Shown here: piece by piece, positions 8,139 to 17,497 of the stretch
Position numbering within the stretch: position 1 is the stretch's first letter
How the letters are laid out: every line of letters begins with the position of its first letter
Notes under the pieces: model-generated
Told to the model about the DNA's origin: nothing
Databases searched by the model: none
The model's input: only the letters and a program-made list of their open reading frames with translations
Translations under genes and position numbers: made by a program
Source: DATARH01 sp036008175
GTDB lineage: Bacteria > Pseudomonadota > Alphaproteobacteria > ATCC43930 > CGMCC-115725
Length of the DNA stretch: 64,000 bases
Assembly (NCBI GenBank): GCA_036008175.1
Contig: DASYOB010000147.1
Location: 89,733 to 153,732 of the forward strand
Reading direction: 5' to 3'

Positions 8139-9086
8139 TTGGGAGCCTATCTGGTGCGGCGTTTCGGCCTGATGCTGGTGACGCTGTTCGGCATCTCCGT
8201 CATAATTTTCGTGCTGTTGCGGCTGACCCCCGGCAACATTGCCGACATCCTGTTCGATGCTGGCGGTTTCGTCGACCCGGCGGACAAGGCGCGCATCGAG
8301 GCCGATCTCGGTCTCGATAAGTCGATCCCGGTGCAGTACGCGGCGTGGATTGGCGGTCTGCTGCAGGGCGACCTCGGTATGTCGTACCAGACCGAGAAGC
8401 CGGCGCTCGAGGAGATCGCGCCGCGCATCCCAATTACCGCGCGTCTCGCCGTCCTGGCGCTGTCGTTTGCCGTGCTGTTCGGCGTGCCGCTCGGCGTGAT
8501 CAGCGCGGTCAAGCAGAACACGAAGCTCGATTATCTGCTGCGGATCATAAGCCTGTCGGGGCTGTCGATGCCGGCGTTTTGGCTCGGCCTCCTGATCCTG
8601 ATGGGCTTTGTCGCCTATTTCGGCACGATCCCGATCTACAGCGACGAGCCGGTCGGGTTCTGGAACACGCTGCTGATGTACAGCGTGCCGGCCGCGGCGG
8701 TCGGCTTCCGCAGCTCGGCGCTGATGATGCGGCTCACCCGCTCTTCGATGCTCGAAGTATTGCGTCAGGACTACATCCGCACGGCGCGCTCGAAAGGCGC
8801 CTCGGAAACCAAGATCAATTATTACCACGCGCTGAAGAACGCGATGCTTCCGGTCGTCACGGTGATCGGCATCGAGGCGGCGTTTCTGCTAGGCGGGTTG
8901 ATCGTCACCGAGACCGTGTTCAACATCCCCGGGGTCGCGCGCTTCCTGGTCGAGGCGATCCGCTGGCGCGATTATCCGATGGTGCAGAATTTGGTGATGT
9001 TCATCGCGATCGTGGTGGTGACGATCAATTTCATTGTCGACATGCTGTATGCGGCGCTCGATCCACGGATCAAATACGGCGATTAG
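8139..9086 (+). CDS. dppB: Dipeptide-type ABC transporter permease (DppB-like)
   Basis: A 315-residue inner-membrane permease of the BPD family. The N-terminal helix GAYLVRRFGLMLVTLFGIS is typical of DppB, the periplasmic-loop region carries the PGNIADIL and LGLDKSIP-like motifs, and the cytoplasmic EAA loop appears as DYIRTARSKGASETKI before six-helix completion. A GTG start at 8115 is possible, but TTG 8139 has GGGAGG 6 bases upstream and gives the family-typical N-terminus. It would form the translocation pore with the next gene product. Confidence 0.9.
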   Translation: MGAYLVRRFGLMLVTLFGISVIIFVLLRLTPGNIADILFDAGGFVDPADKARIEADLGLDKSIPVQYAAWIGGLLQGDLGMSYQTEKPALEEIAPRIPITARLAVLALSFAVLFGVPLGVISAVKQNTKLDYLLRIISLSGLSMPAFWLGLLILMGFVAYFGTIPIYSDEPVGFWNTLLMYSVPAAAVGFRSSALMMRLTRSSMLEVLRQDYIRTARSKGASETKINYYHALKNAMLPVVTVIGIEAAFLLGGLIVTETVFNIPGVARFLVEAIRWRDYPMVQNLVMFIAIVVVTINFIVDMLYAALDPRIKYGD

Positions 9087-9121
9087 CGCGAGATGCGGTT
9101 TTACGATCGGGAGATCGGCCT

Positions 9122-10015
9122 GTGAGCACGATCGATTTCAACGTCGAGTTGGCCGCCGCAGGGGCAAACGTCAGAGGCCGCTGGGGCGCGGTCCGTTTTT
9201 TCATGCGCCGCTATCCCTTGGGTTCGATCGGCGCGTTGATCATGGGCCTGTTCGTCTTCGCCGCGGTCTTCGCGCCGTTCATCACCTATTACGACCCGCT
9301 GTCGACGAATGCCTCTCAGTCGCTGGCGCGCCCCAGCCTCACCCACTGGCTCGGCTGCGACTTCATGGGCCGCGATGTCTACAGCCGCATCATCTACGGC
9401 GCGCGCATCTCGCTCGAAGTCGGCATCGGCTCGATGCTGCTCGGCTCCGGCATCGGGGTCACTGTCGGCCTTTTGTCCGGCTACCTGCTCGGCTGGTTCG
9501 ACCTGATCACCCAGCGCTTGCTCGAGATGATGCAGTCGCTGCCGCTGCTCGTCATGGCGCTGATCATGGCGGCGGCGCTCGGGCCGTCGCTGCAGAATAC
9601 GATCGTCGCGATCGCGATCCCGCTGGTCCCCTATGTCGCGCGCGTCATCCGCTCGAGCACGCTGAGCCTGCGCGAGCAGCCCTTTGTCGAGGCCGCGAAG
9701 GCGATCGGCATGTCAGAGACGCGCATCGCGATCCGCCATGTTCTGCCGAACACGCTATCACCGCTGATCGTACTGGCGACCGCCCAACTCGGCTCGGCGA
9801 TCCTGGTCGAGGCGACGCTGTCGTTTCTCGGCCTCGGCGTCCCCGAGCCGCACCCCTCCTGGGGCCGGATGCTGTCGGAATCGGCCGCCGAATACGTCCG
9901 CACCGCGCCCTGGCTGGTGATCTTCCCGGGGCTGGCGATCAGCCTCGTGGTGTTCGGCACCAATCTGCTCGGCGACGCCTTGCGCGATTTGCTCGATCCG
10001 CGGCAACGTAGCTGA
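9122..10015 (+). CDS. dppC: Dipeptide-type ABC transporter permease (DppC-like)
   Basis: A 297-residue inner-membrane permease, partner of DppB. It has an N-terminal cytoplasmic stretch, then a first helix at about residues 38-58 (IGALIMGLFVFAAVFAPF), the OppC-type HWLGCDFMGRDVYSRII motif after it, and the EAA loop EAAKAIGMSETRIAIRHVLP. GTG 9122 is chosen because GGGAG ends 8 bases upstream; the frame is open far upstream only as an overlap with dppB. It lies 35 bases after dppB. Confidence 0.92.
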   Translation: MSTIDFNVELAAAGANVRGRWGAVRFFMRRYPLGSIGALIMGLFVFAAVFAPFITYYDPLSTNASQSLARPSLTHWLGCDFMGRDVYSRIIYGARISLEVGIGSMLLGSGIGVTVGLLSGYLLGWFDLITQRLLEMMQSLPLLVMALIMAAALGPSLQNTIVAIAIPLVPYVARVIRSSTLSLREQPFVEAAKAIGMSETRIAIRHVLPNTLSPLIVLATAQLGSAILVEATLSFLGLGVPEPHPSWGRMLSESAAEYVRTAPWLVIFPGLAISLVVFGTNLLGDALRDLLDPRQRS

Positions 10016-10053
10016 CGGCAAACGTCAGCGAGCGCATTCGGGAGGCGTCTGAT

Positions 10054-11118
10054 TTGTCGATAGCGAGCGAACATAAGCCCGCCGACTACACGCCGTTGAC
10101 GCGGCCGGGCCACAACGCCGAAACGGTGCTCGAGGTCGAGGCGCTGCGCACCTACCTCTTTACCCGGCTCGGCGTGGTGAAGGCGGTCGACGACGTCTCC
10201 TTCGCGATTGGGCGCGCCGAGACCCTCGCCATCGTCGGCGAAAGCGGCTGCGGCAAGACGATGACCGCGCTGTCGCTGCTGCGTCTCGTGCCGAACCCGC
10301 CGGGCCGCATCGTCAGCGGCTCGATCAAGCTCGACGGCAAGGATCTGGTGGCGCTCTCCGAGCCGGAGATGCGCGATATCCGCGGCAACGAGATCTCGAT
10401 GATCTTTCAGGAGCCGATGACCTCGCTGAACCCGGTCATGACCATCGGCGCTCAGATCACCGAGACGTTGCGGTTGCACCAGGATCTGTCGAAATCCGCG
10501 GCGATGGAGAAGACCATCGAGATGCTGCGGCTGGTGAAGATCCCCGAGCCGGCGCAGCGGGCCAAGGAATACCCGCACCAGCTTTCCGGCGGCATGCGCC
10601 AGCGCGCGATGATCGCGATGGCGCTCGCCTGCAATCCGCGCGTCTTGATCGCCGACGAGCCGACAACCGCGCTCGACGTAACGATCCAGGCGCAAATCCT
10701 CGACCTGATCCTCGACCTGCAGAAAAAGCTCGGCACCGCGGTGGTGCTGATCACCCACGACCTAGCCGTCGTCGCCGAGACGGCGCAGCGCGTCATCGTC
10801 ATGTATGCCGGCAAGAAGGTCGAGGAGGCCGATGTCGAGGAGCTGTTCGAAGCGCCGCTGCACCCCTACACGCACGGCCTCCTGGCCTCGATCCCGCACC
10901 TCGCGATCATCGGCGGCGAGACGCCCGTGGCAGCGAACGGGCGGCTCAAGGAAATCCCCGGCATGGTGCCGGCCTTGACCAACCTGCCGCCGGGTTGCGT
11001 TTTCGCACCGCGCTGTCCCTATGCCGACGAGCAGTGCCGGTCCTTCTACCCGCCCTACGAGCAGAAGCGCCCCGGCCATTGGGCGGCCTGCTGGCATTCG
11101 GAGAAGCTTTATGGCTGA
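10054..11118 (+). CDS. dppD: Dipeptide-type ABC transporter ATPase (DppD-like)
   Basis: A 354-residue ATP-binding subunit. Walker A is GESGCGKT (about residues 65-72), the Q loop is IFQEPMTSLNP, the ABC signature is LSGGMRQR and Walker B is VLIADEPTTALD. The C-terminal oligopeptide-transporter domain carries a Cys motif (PPGCVFAPRCPYA), which in this subfamily can hold an Fe-S cluster. The start is TTG 10054 with GGGAGG 8 bases upstream. The last 8 bases overlap the next gene, implying coupled translation with DppF. Confidence 0.92.
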   Translation: MSIASEHKPADYTPLTRPGHNAETVLEVEALRTYLFTRLGVVKAVDDVSFAIGRAETLAIVGESGCGKTMTALSLLRLVPNPPGRIVSGSIKLDGKDLVALSEPEMRDIRGNEISMIFQEPMTSLNPVMTIGAQITETLRLHQDLSKSAAMEKTIEMLRLVKIPEPAQRAKEYPHQLSGGMRQRAMIAMALACNPRVLIADEPTTALDVTIQAQILDLILDLQKKLGTAVVLITHDLAVVAETAQRVIVMYAGKKVEEADVEELFEAPLHPYTHGLLASIPHLAIIGGETPVAANGRLKEIPGMVPALTNLPPGCVFAPRCPYADEQCRSFYPPYEQKRPGHWAACWHSEKLYG

Positions 11119-12148
11119 TGTCGCAGTGCACGAGGCCGCCGGGAGCGCCCCCGCCCCGAACCGCCGCGCTCTGCCCGGCAATGGCGCGCCGGTACTCGAT
11201 GTCGTCCATCTAAAGAAGCATTTTCCGGTCAAGAAGGGCATCCTGCGCCGTACGGTCGGCCAGGTGTACGCGGTCGACGACGTCACCTTTTCGATCGGCG
11301 AGGGCGAGACCCTGGGCCTCGTCGGCGAGAGCGGTTGCGGCAAGTCGACCGTCGCCCGCACCGTGCTGCGCCTCATAGAACCGACCGACGGCTCGATCCT
11401 GCTCGATGGCCGCGATGTCACTCGACTCGGCAAGACCGAGATGCGGCCTTACCGCAGGCAGATGCAGATCATCTTTCAGGACCCGTTCTCCTCGCTCAAC
11501 CCGCGCATGTCGGCCGGCGACATCGTCGGCGAGCCGCTGCAGGTGCACGACATCGCCCGCGGCAAGGAGAAGGAGCGGCTGACAGCGGAAATCTTCGACC
11601 AGGTCGGGCTGCGGCGCAGCCAGATGAAAAGCTTCCCGCACGAATTCTCCGGCGGGCAGCGCCAGCGCATCTCGATCGCTCGCGCGCTGTCGCTCAATCC
11701 GAAGCTGATCGTCGCCGACGAGCCGGTCTCGGCGCTCGACGTGTCGATCCAGGCGCAGGTCATCAATCTGATGATGGATCTGCAGCGCGAGAAGCGGCTC
11801 TCGTATCTGTTCATCGCGCACGATCTCGCCGTCGTCGAGCACATCAGCCACCGCATCGCGGTCATGTATCTCGGCAAGATTGTCGAATACGCCGACAAGC
11901 AGACGCTGTTCACCAACCCGCGGCACCCGTACACGGAGGCGCTGCTATCGGCGGTGCCGGTGCCCAATCCGAAATTGAAGCGCGCAAAACGGCTGTTGCA
12001 GGGCGACGTGCCGAGCCCGATCAACCCGCCGCCGGGCTGCGCCTTCCACACCCGTTGCCCCTATGCCGAGGCGCGCTGCAAGGTGGAGGCACCGGTGCTG
12101 CGCGAGACCGCCCCGGGCCACGGCGTCTCCTGTCACCTGGTGAATTGA
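11111..12148 (+). CDS. dppF: Dipeptide-type ABC transporter ATPase (DppF-like)
   Basis: A 345-residue ATP-binding subunit that pairs with DppD. Walker A is GESGCGKST, the Q loop is IFQDPFSSLNPRM, the signature is FSGGQRQR and Walker B is LIVADEPVSALD. The C-terminal extension includes the Cys motif PPGCAFHTRCPYA. ATG 11111 lies within the end of dppD. This closes the operon SBP2-dppB-dppC-dppD-dppF; the next gene is on the other strand, 33 bases away. Confidence 0.93.
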   Translation: MADVAVHEAAGSAPAPNRRALPGNGAPVLDVVHLKKHFPVKKGILRRTVGQVYAVDDVTFSIGEGETLGLVGESGCGKSTVARTVLRLIEPTDGSILLDGRDVTRLGKTEMRPYRRQMQIIFQDPFSSLNPRMSAGDIVGEPLQVHDIARGKEKERLTAEIFDQVGLRRSQMKSFPHEFSGGQRQRISIARALSLNPKLIVADEPVSALDVSIQAQVINLMMDLQREKRLSYLFIAHDLAVVEHISHRIAVMYLGKIVEYADKQTLFTNPRHPYTEALLSAVPVPNPKLKRAKRLLQGDVPSPINPPPGCAFHTRCPYAEARCKVEAPVLRETAPGHGVSCHLVN

Positions 12149-12181
12149 GGCGGGAGTCTCCCAGCGCGGCCGATGTGACCG

Positions 12182-12730
12182 CTACGCGTTGATGGTCTGC
12201 AATTCCTCGATGCGCAGGCCCTGGCGCACCTTTTTGACTAGTTCTTCCGGGTCGAAGTCGATGCCGACCGGGTTCTTGTCGGTCTCCGAGCGCTGGCGCA
12301 TGTAGTTCTGGCCTTCGATCGCCGTCTCGAAATTGTCGACCAAAAGCTCGACCTGATTGCGGTCGGGGTCGTAGTAGTACATCGAGGTCGTCACGCCGTG
12401 ATTGACGCAACGATGCGGCGCGATCCCGAGCTCCTTCAGATGGATGTACTGGTCGGCCAGCTCGTCCAGCGAGCCCATCGTGAAGGCGACGTGGTGCAGC
12501 CCCACTTCGCCGCCAGCCCGCGCGGTCTTGCCCTCGCTCGGCGCCTTGTCGGCGAGCGGTCCAGGATCGATGAAGGCGACCCGGTGATGCTCGTCATCGT
12601 AGCTGACGAACGCGATCTGCTTGTTCTGGTGCAGCAGCTGCGCCCCGAGCACGGTGCAGTACCACTCGATCATCGCTTCGCGGCGATTGGTCTGCAGCAC
12701 GAGATGCGACAGCTTTTTGGGTGATGGCAT
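12182..12730 (-). CDS. VOC-family (extradiol dioxygenase-like) protein
   Basis: A 182-residue vicinal-oxygen-chelate protein. Likely metal ligands are His in KKLSHLVLQT near the N-terminus, His in VGLHHVAF (about residue 79) and Glu in RNQVELLVD (about 124), an arrangement seen in single-domain extradiol dioxygenases and related enzymes. A C-terminal tail of ~45 residues extends past the fold. ATG 12730 has GGGAGGAG upstream; a longer frame exists but would start within unrelated sequence. The substrate is unknown; an aromatic ring-cleavage role is possible given the Rieske dioxygenase elsewhere in the window. Confidence 0.85.
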   Translation of the reverse strand: MPSPKKLSHLVLQTNRREAMIEWYCTVLGAQLLHQNKQIAFVSYDDEHHRVAFIDPGPLADKAPSEGKTARAGGEVGLHHVAFTMGSLDELADQYIHLKELGIAPHRCVNHGVTTSMYYYDPDRNQVELLVDNFETAIEGQNYMRQRSETDKNPVGIDFDPEELVKKVRQGLRIEELQTINA

Positions 12731-12830
12731 CGATCTCCTCCCTGGCGCCCGGCGCCTGTAAAAAATTGCGCCGGGATCGGTGCACCCGAACCCGGCGCAA
12801 GTCAACAGCAATGCGGCAGGGAAAAGCCTT

Positions 12831-13328
12831 TTAGCGGCAGCGCTCTTCCTGCTCGTGCAGCTCGCGCAGCCGCCCTTCGATACGGGCACGATCGGTGGGG
12901 TCGCCTTCGCGCTCGAGCCGATGGCGCAGCTCCTCGGCTTCATGGTGCACTCCGGCGCAGCGTTCGCGGAAGTCGGAGCCGTAACCTTCGCGTGGGCCCG
13001 GTCCACCCGGCGCGCCATAACCCGGCGCCTGGCCGTAGCGCGGCCCCGGATACGGCGCTTGCGCCTGGGGCGGGCCGCCGTAATTGCACTGGAGGTTGCC
13101 GTTGATGTTGCCGATATCGCCGGTGCAGCGGTGGATTTCGGCGAGCGAGGTGCGGTCGGCGCGGCCATCCGCGCGGCGACAGCGTGCCACCAGCGTATCG
13201 CCCTCCATTCTGACATCGGTGCAGCTTTGGAGATAAGAGCCTTGTGGCGCCCGTTGCGCCTGAGCGGGCGCGGTCCAAGCGGCGCCCGCGAGCGCCAGCC
13301 CAACAAACGCGGCTATTGCAGTCCTCAT
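12831..13328 (-). CDS. Secreted protein with a CVNH (cyanovirin-N-like) domain
   Basis: A 165-residue exported protein. Residues 1-25 form a signal peptide ending in APAQAQ. Residues ~28-82 (GSYLQSCTDVRMEGDTL, then IGNINGNLQCNYG) match the CVNH fold, a carbohydrate-binding domain with paired Cys residues. A Pro/Gly/Tyr-rich linker follows (about 83-118) and then a charged helix with two Cys (FRERCAGVHHEAEEL to HEQEERCR). GGAGGAAC precedes ATG 13328. The role may be binding of surface glycans, but this is inferred from the fold only. Confidence 0.8.
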   Translation of the reverse strand: MRTAIAAFVGLALAGAAWTAPAQAQRAPQGSYLQSCTDVRMEGDTLVARCRRADGRADRTSLAEIHRCTGDIGNINGNLQCNYGGPPQAQAPYPGPRYGQAPGYGAPGGPGPREGYGSDFRERCAGVHHEAEELRHRLEREGDPTDRARIEGRLRELHEQEERCR

Positions 13329-13479
13329 TTGGGTTCCTCCCCGATTTGGTGCTCGTCCAACAACGGCAAAGCCTGCGGTTTTACTCCCGGAGATCGCAAA
13401 TTGCGGCGCATTCGGCATGCATGGACGGCCGGCGCGGTGCCACCTATGTTGGACGTGTGCCCGGGTGCGGAGATCTTCG

Positions 13480-15819
13480 ATGAAGCAATTCGGCATCGGC
13501 CAGCCGGTCCGTCGAGTGGAGGATCGGCGCTTCCTGACCGGGCGCGGCCATTACCTCGACGACATCGTTCGCCCGCATCAGACTTATGCGGCGATGCTGC
13601 GCTCGCCGCATGCGCATGCGCGGATCCGATCGATCGATGCGGCCGCCGCCTCTGCCTTGCCCGGGGTGCTCGTAGTGTTGACTGGCGAGGATCTGGCGCG
13701 CGACGGGATCGGCTCGATCCCGTGCATGACCGGCCTCGTCAATCGCGACCAATCGCCGATCGCGATGCCGCCGTATCCAGCGATCGCGCGCGACCGGGTG
13801 CGCCATGTCGGCGACACGGTGGCGATGGTCGTAGCGGAAACGGTAGCCGTCGCGCGCGACGCGGCGGAGCAGATCGCGTTGGATTACGACCCGCTGCCGG
13901 CGGTCGTCGATGCCGCGCAGGCGCTCGAACCCGGCCGGCCTACGGTATGGGACGAGCATCCCGGCAATCTGTGCTTCGACTGGGAGGTCGGCGACCGAAG
14001 CGCGGTCGAGCGCGCCGCCGCGAGCGCCCGCCACCGCATCACCTTGACCCTGGTCAACAACCGGGTTGTCGTCAACTCAATGGAGCCGCGCGGCGCGATC
14101 GGCGAATACGATCCGGGCGAGGACAGTTACACCTTATGGAGTTCGACGCAGGGTTCGCATTTCCTGCGCAATCTCTTGGCCGAGCATGTCTTCCATGTGT
14201 CGGAAAACCGCATTCGGGTGGTGACCCCGGATGTCGGCGGCGGCTTCGGCATGAAGCTGTTTCTTTATCCCGAGCATGTGCTGGTGCTGTGGGCGGCGAA
14301 AAAGCTCGGGCGTTCGGTCAAATGGATCCCCGATCGCTCGGACGCTTTCGTGACCGACACGCAGGGCCGCGACAATCTCACCCGGCTCGATCTCGCGCTC
14401 GACGACGAGTTGCGCTTCCTGGCGCTGTCGGTCGAGCTGACCGCCAATATGGGCGCCCATTTGTCCAACTTCGCGCCCGAGATCCCAACCTTCTCCGGCG
14501 CGGTCATGTATGGCGGCGTCTATGCGATCCCGGCGGTCCATGTCGCGGTCAAGGGGGTCTTCACCAACACCGTCCCCGTCGATGCCTATCGCGGCGCGGG
14601 CCGCCCCGAGGCGGCTTATGCGATGGAGCGGCTGATCGATTTCGCCGCCCGTCGGCTCGGCGTCGCGGGTGACGAATTGCGCCGGCGCAATTTCATAAAG
14701 CCGGAGGCGATGCCGTATACGACGTCGCTCGGCCTCCCGTATGACAGCGGCGATTTCGTCCGCAACATGCAGGATGCGCACGCCGCCGCCGATGCCGCCG
14801 GCTTTGCGAGGCGCCGCGCCGAGTCGCGGGCACGTGGGCGGTATCGCGGGCTCGGCCAGGCTGTCTATATCGAGCAGTCGGGTTTCCCGCCCGATGAGTT
14901 CGCCGAAGCGCGCTTCGATCCTTCGGGCACGTTGACCCTGTTGATGGGTTCGCAATCCTCGGGCCAGGGGCATCAGACCGCCTATTCGCAGTTGGCCGCC
15001 GAGCGGCTCGGGCTGCCGCTCGACAAGATCCGGGTGCTGCAGGGCGACACCGATGCGATCGGCTTCGGCCGCGGCACCGGCGGCTCGCGCTCGCTGCCGG
15101 TCGGCGGCGCCGCGCTGGCCCATGCCGCCGACAAGCTGGTCGCCAAGGGCAAGAAGATCGCGGCGCATATGCTGGAAGCCGCCGAAGCTGACATCGCGTT
15201 CAACGACGGGGTGTTCACGATTGCCGGCACCGACCGCAATGTGACGATCGATGCGGTCGCACGCACCGCTTTCAATCCCTCACAATTGCCGCCGGGCCTG
15301 GAACCTGGCTTTGCCGAGAGCGGCCATTTCACCCCTCCGGCGCCGACCTTCCCCAATGGCTGCCATGTGTGCGAGGTCGAGATCGACCCCGAGACGGGGC
15401 ACATCGAAATCTTGCACTATGTCGTGGTCGACGATTTCGGCGTCGTGATCAATCCGCTCTTGCTCAGGGGACAGGTGCATGGCGGCATTGCCCAGGGGGT
15501 CGGCCAGGCGATGCTGGAGCGAACGGTCTACGACCCGGAGAGCGGGCAGTTGCTGAGCGGGAATCTGACCGATTATGCGATCCCGCACGCGGACACGCTG
15601 CCAGCGCTCGAATTTTCGTACAATGTGGTGCCGTGCCGGACCAACCCGCTCGGGGTCAAGGGCGCCGGCGAGGCCGGGGCCATCGGCGCGCCGCCGGCAT
15701 TGGTCAACGCGGTTGTCGATGCGCTCGGCGAATTGGGCATCGATCATCTCGATATGCCGCTGACCCCAGAGCGGCTGTGGCGCGCCATTTGCGCGGCGAC
15801 GATGCGCAAGGCGGCATGA
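13480..15819 (+). CDS. Molybdenum hydroxylase large subunit, form II CoxL-like (xanthine dehydrogenase family), copy 1
   Basis: A 779-residue aerobic CO-dehydrogenase-like/xanthine dehydrogenase large subunit that would bind the molybdopterin cofactor. The N-terminus has RRVEDRRFLTGRGHYLDD and LRSPHAHARI; the cofactor region has PDVGGGFGMK; the active-site loop reads AYRGAGR, the form II version rather than AYRCSFR of true CO dehydrogenase; the catalytic Glu is in GVKGAGEAGAIG near the C-terminus. No FAD-binding (CoxM) or 2Fe-2S (CoxS) subunit gene is next to it, so electron-transfer partners must come from elsewhere. The stop overlaps the following cysQ-like start as ATGA. The substrate is unknown. 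Confidence 0.9.
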   Translation: MKQFGIGQPVRRVEDRRFLTGRGHYLDDIVRPHQTYAAMLRSPHAHARIRSIDAAAASALPGVLVVLTGEDLARDGIGSIPCMTGLVNRDQSPIAMPPYPAIARDRVRHVGDTVAMVVAETVAVARDAAEQIALDYDPLPAVVDAAQALEPGRPTVWDEHPGNLCFDWEVGDRSAVERAAASARHRITLTLVNNRVVVNSMEPRGAIGEYDPGEDSYTLWSSTQGSHFLRNLLAEHVFHVSENRIRVVTPDVGGGFGMKLFLYPEHVLVLWAAKKLGRSVKWIPDRSDAFVTDTQGRDNLTRLDLALDDELRFLALSVELTANMGAHLSNFAPEIPTFSGAVMYGGVYAIPAVHVAVKGVFTNTVPVDAYRGAGRPEAAYAMERLIDFAARRLGVAGDELRRRNFIKPEAMPYTTSLGLPYDSGDFVRNMQDAHAAADAAGFARRRAESRARGRYRGLGQAVYIEQSGFPPDEFAEARFDPSGTLTLLMGSQSSGQGHQTAYSQLAAERLGLPLDKIRVLQGDTDAIGFGRGTGGSRSLPVGGAALAHAADKLVAKGKKIAAHMLEAAEADIAFNDGVFTIAGTDRNVTIDAVARTAFNPSQLPPGLEPGFAESGHFTPPAPTFPNGCHVCEVEIDPETGHIEILHYVVVDDFGVVINPLLLRGQVHGGIAQGVGQAMLERTVYDPESGQLLSGNLTDYAIPHADTLPALEFSYNVVPCRTNPLGVKGAGEAGAIGAPPALVNAVVDALGELGIDHLDMPLTPERLWRAICAATMRKAA

Positions 15820-16601
15820 CGCTGGTGATAGAAGACCCGCTCCTCGACATCGCGCTGCGCGCCGCGCTCGCCGGCGGCGAGGCGGTCATGCGGGTCTATG
15901 CGGACCCGTTCGAGGTCACGCACAAGGACGACAAGACGCCGGTGACCGAGGCCGATCTGGCCTCCGAGCGGATCATCGTCGAGATGCTGACGGCCGCCTT
16001 TCCGGAGATCCCGGTCGTCTCCGAGGAGACCGTGCCGGAGGCAGGGTTCGAGTGCCCGCAAGCCGCGCAATTTTGGCACGTCGACCCGCTCGACGGCACC
16101 CGGGAATTCGTCGCCCGCAACGACGAGTTCGCGGTGCTGATCGGGCTCGTCGAAAACGGCCGCCCGGTGCTCGGGGTGGTGCACGGCCCGGCGCTCGGGC
16201 TGACCTATATCGCTCATGGTCCGGGCACGGCGATGCGCCGGAAGAGCGATGGCCAATTCGAGCCGATCCGGGCGAGAGCGCCGGCCTCGGAGGGCGTCGT
16301 CGTCGTGCACAGCCGCAGCCACGAGAACAGTCGCCACCTTGCCGAGTATTTTCAGGGCAAGCCGGTGCTCGAACGCCTGAAATGCGGCAGCGCCCTCAAA
16401 TTCGGCGTGGTGGCCGCGGGCGAAGCCGATTTCTACCCGCGCTTCGGCACGACGATGGAATGGGACACCGCCGCCGGCCAGGCGGTGCTCGAAGCCGCCG
16501 GCGGCCATGTCTTCGGCCCTGACGGCAAGCCGCTCGCCTACGGCAAGCCGGGCCTCAAAAACGACGGCTTTCTCGCCTGGGGCGCCAAGCCGGCCTGGTA
16601 G
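15816..16601 (+). CDS. cysQ: 3'(2'),5'-bisphosphate nucleotidase / inositol monophosphatase family
   Basis: A 261-residue Mg2+-dependent phosphatase. Metal-binding motifs are SEET (about residue 69), DPLDGTREF (about 90-98) and the C-terminal MEWDTAAGQAVL, the pattern of CysQ, which hydrolyses adenosine 3',5'-bisphosphate in sulfate assimilation. The ATG overlaps the stop of the CoxL-like gene, so the two are probably translated together, an odd pairing that may reflect chance operon assembly or use of a phosphorylated substrate. General inositol monophosphatase activity is the alternative. Confidence 0.88.
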   Translation: MTLVIEDPLLDIALRAALAGGEAVMRVYADPFEVTHKDDKTPVTEADLASERIIVEMLTAAFPEIPVVSEETVPEAGFECPQAAQFWHVDPLDGTREFVARNDEFAVLIGLVENGRPVLGVVHGPALGLTYIAHGPGTAMRRKSDGQFEPIRARAPASEGVVVVHSRSHENSRHLAEYFQGKPVLERLKCGSALKFGVVAAGEADFYPRFGTTMEWDTAAGQAVLEAAGGHVFGPDGKPLAYGKPGLKNDGFLAWGAKPAW

Positions 16602-16616
16602 AAGGAGGAGGCAATC

Positions 16617-17474
16617 ATGGCGACGCTGATCGAGGGACAGGAATCCGGGTTCAAGAGCAATCCCGACTACAAGATCACCTTCGAGCAATCGCCGCGGCGC
16701 GTCCGCGTCGTCTTCAACGGCGAGACGATCGCCGACAGCACCAACGCGCACCTGCTGTTCGAGACGCGGCACCTGCCGGTCTATTACTTCCCGCGCGGCG
16801 ATGTGCGCATGGATCTTCTGACCCCGACCGAGCATCACACCTTCTGTCCTTACAAAGGCACAGCGTCCTACTGGACGATCCGGGTGGGCGGCCGGGTATC
16901 GGAAAACGCGGTCTGGGGCTATCCCGAGCCGTACGGTGAGGTCGCCGCGATCAGCGATTTTGTCGCCTTCTACTGGGACCGGGTCGACCATTGGTACGAG
17001 GAGGATGAGGAAATCTTCGTGCATCCGCGCGACCCGTATAAGCGCGTCGATGTGATCGCCTCGTCCCGGCATGTGCAGGTGATTCTCGGCGGCGAGATTG
17101 TCGCCGACACGCGGCGCGCACGCTTCCTGTTCGAGACGCGGCTGCCGACCCGGTACTACATCCCGCCCGAGGATGTGCGGATGGACCTGCTCGTCCCAAG
17201 CGACAAGGTGACCGCCTGTCCGTACAAGGGGAAGGCCCGCTATTGGTCGGCCAGGATCGGCGACCGCGAGTTCCCGGACATCGTCTGGAGCTATCCCGAG
17301 CCGATCCCCGAATGCCCGAAGATCGAGGACTATCTCTGCTTCTTCAACGAGCTTGTCGATGAGATCCGGGTCGATGGCGCGGTAGTGCCGCGGCCGGTTA
17401 CGCCCTGGTCGAAGGATTGGAAGGAAAAGGCGGCGACGGTTCCCGACCAGCGCGGCCCGGTCGCCCGGCCGTAA
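16617..17474 (+). CDS. Tandem DUF427 protein
   Basis: A 285-residue cytoplasmic protein made of two DUF427 repeats. Each repeat has a RVRVVFNGETIADS-like strand, then LLFETRHLPVYYFPRGDV (first copy, about residues 43-60) or FLFETRLPTRYYIPPEDV (second), a DLL..T/S motif, and CPYKGKARYWS. GAAGGAGGAG before ATG 16617 is a strong ribosome site. It follows the cysQ-like gene by 15 bases. The biochemical function of DUF427 is not established. Confidence 0.9.
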   Translation: MATLIEGQESGFKSNPDYKITFEQSPRRVRVVFNGETIADSTNAHLLFETRHLPVYYFPRGDVRMDLLTPTEHHTFCPYKGTASYWTIRVGGRVSENAVWGYPEPYGEVAAISDFVAFYWDRVDHWYEEDEEIFVHPRDPYKRVDVIASSRHVQVILGGEIVADTRRARFLFETRLPTRYYIPPEDVRMDLLVPSDKVTACPYKGKARYWSARIGDREFPDIVWSYPEPIPECPKIEDYLCFFNELVDEIRVDGAVVPRPVTPWSKDWKEKAATVPDQRGPVARP

Positions 17475-17497
17475 TTCGCATTTGGATGCTTGTAGGT

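Noticed and set aside
12731..13306. Long minus-strand frame extending the VOC gene to 374 residues
   Set aside because: The extra part is out of the VOC family and overlaps the CVNH gene in another frame; ATG 12730 is well supported.
13480..15819. True aerobic CO dehydrogenase (form I CoxL)
   Set aside because: The active-site loop is AYRGAGR, not AYRCSFR, and coxM and coxS are absent.
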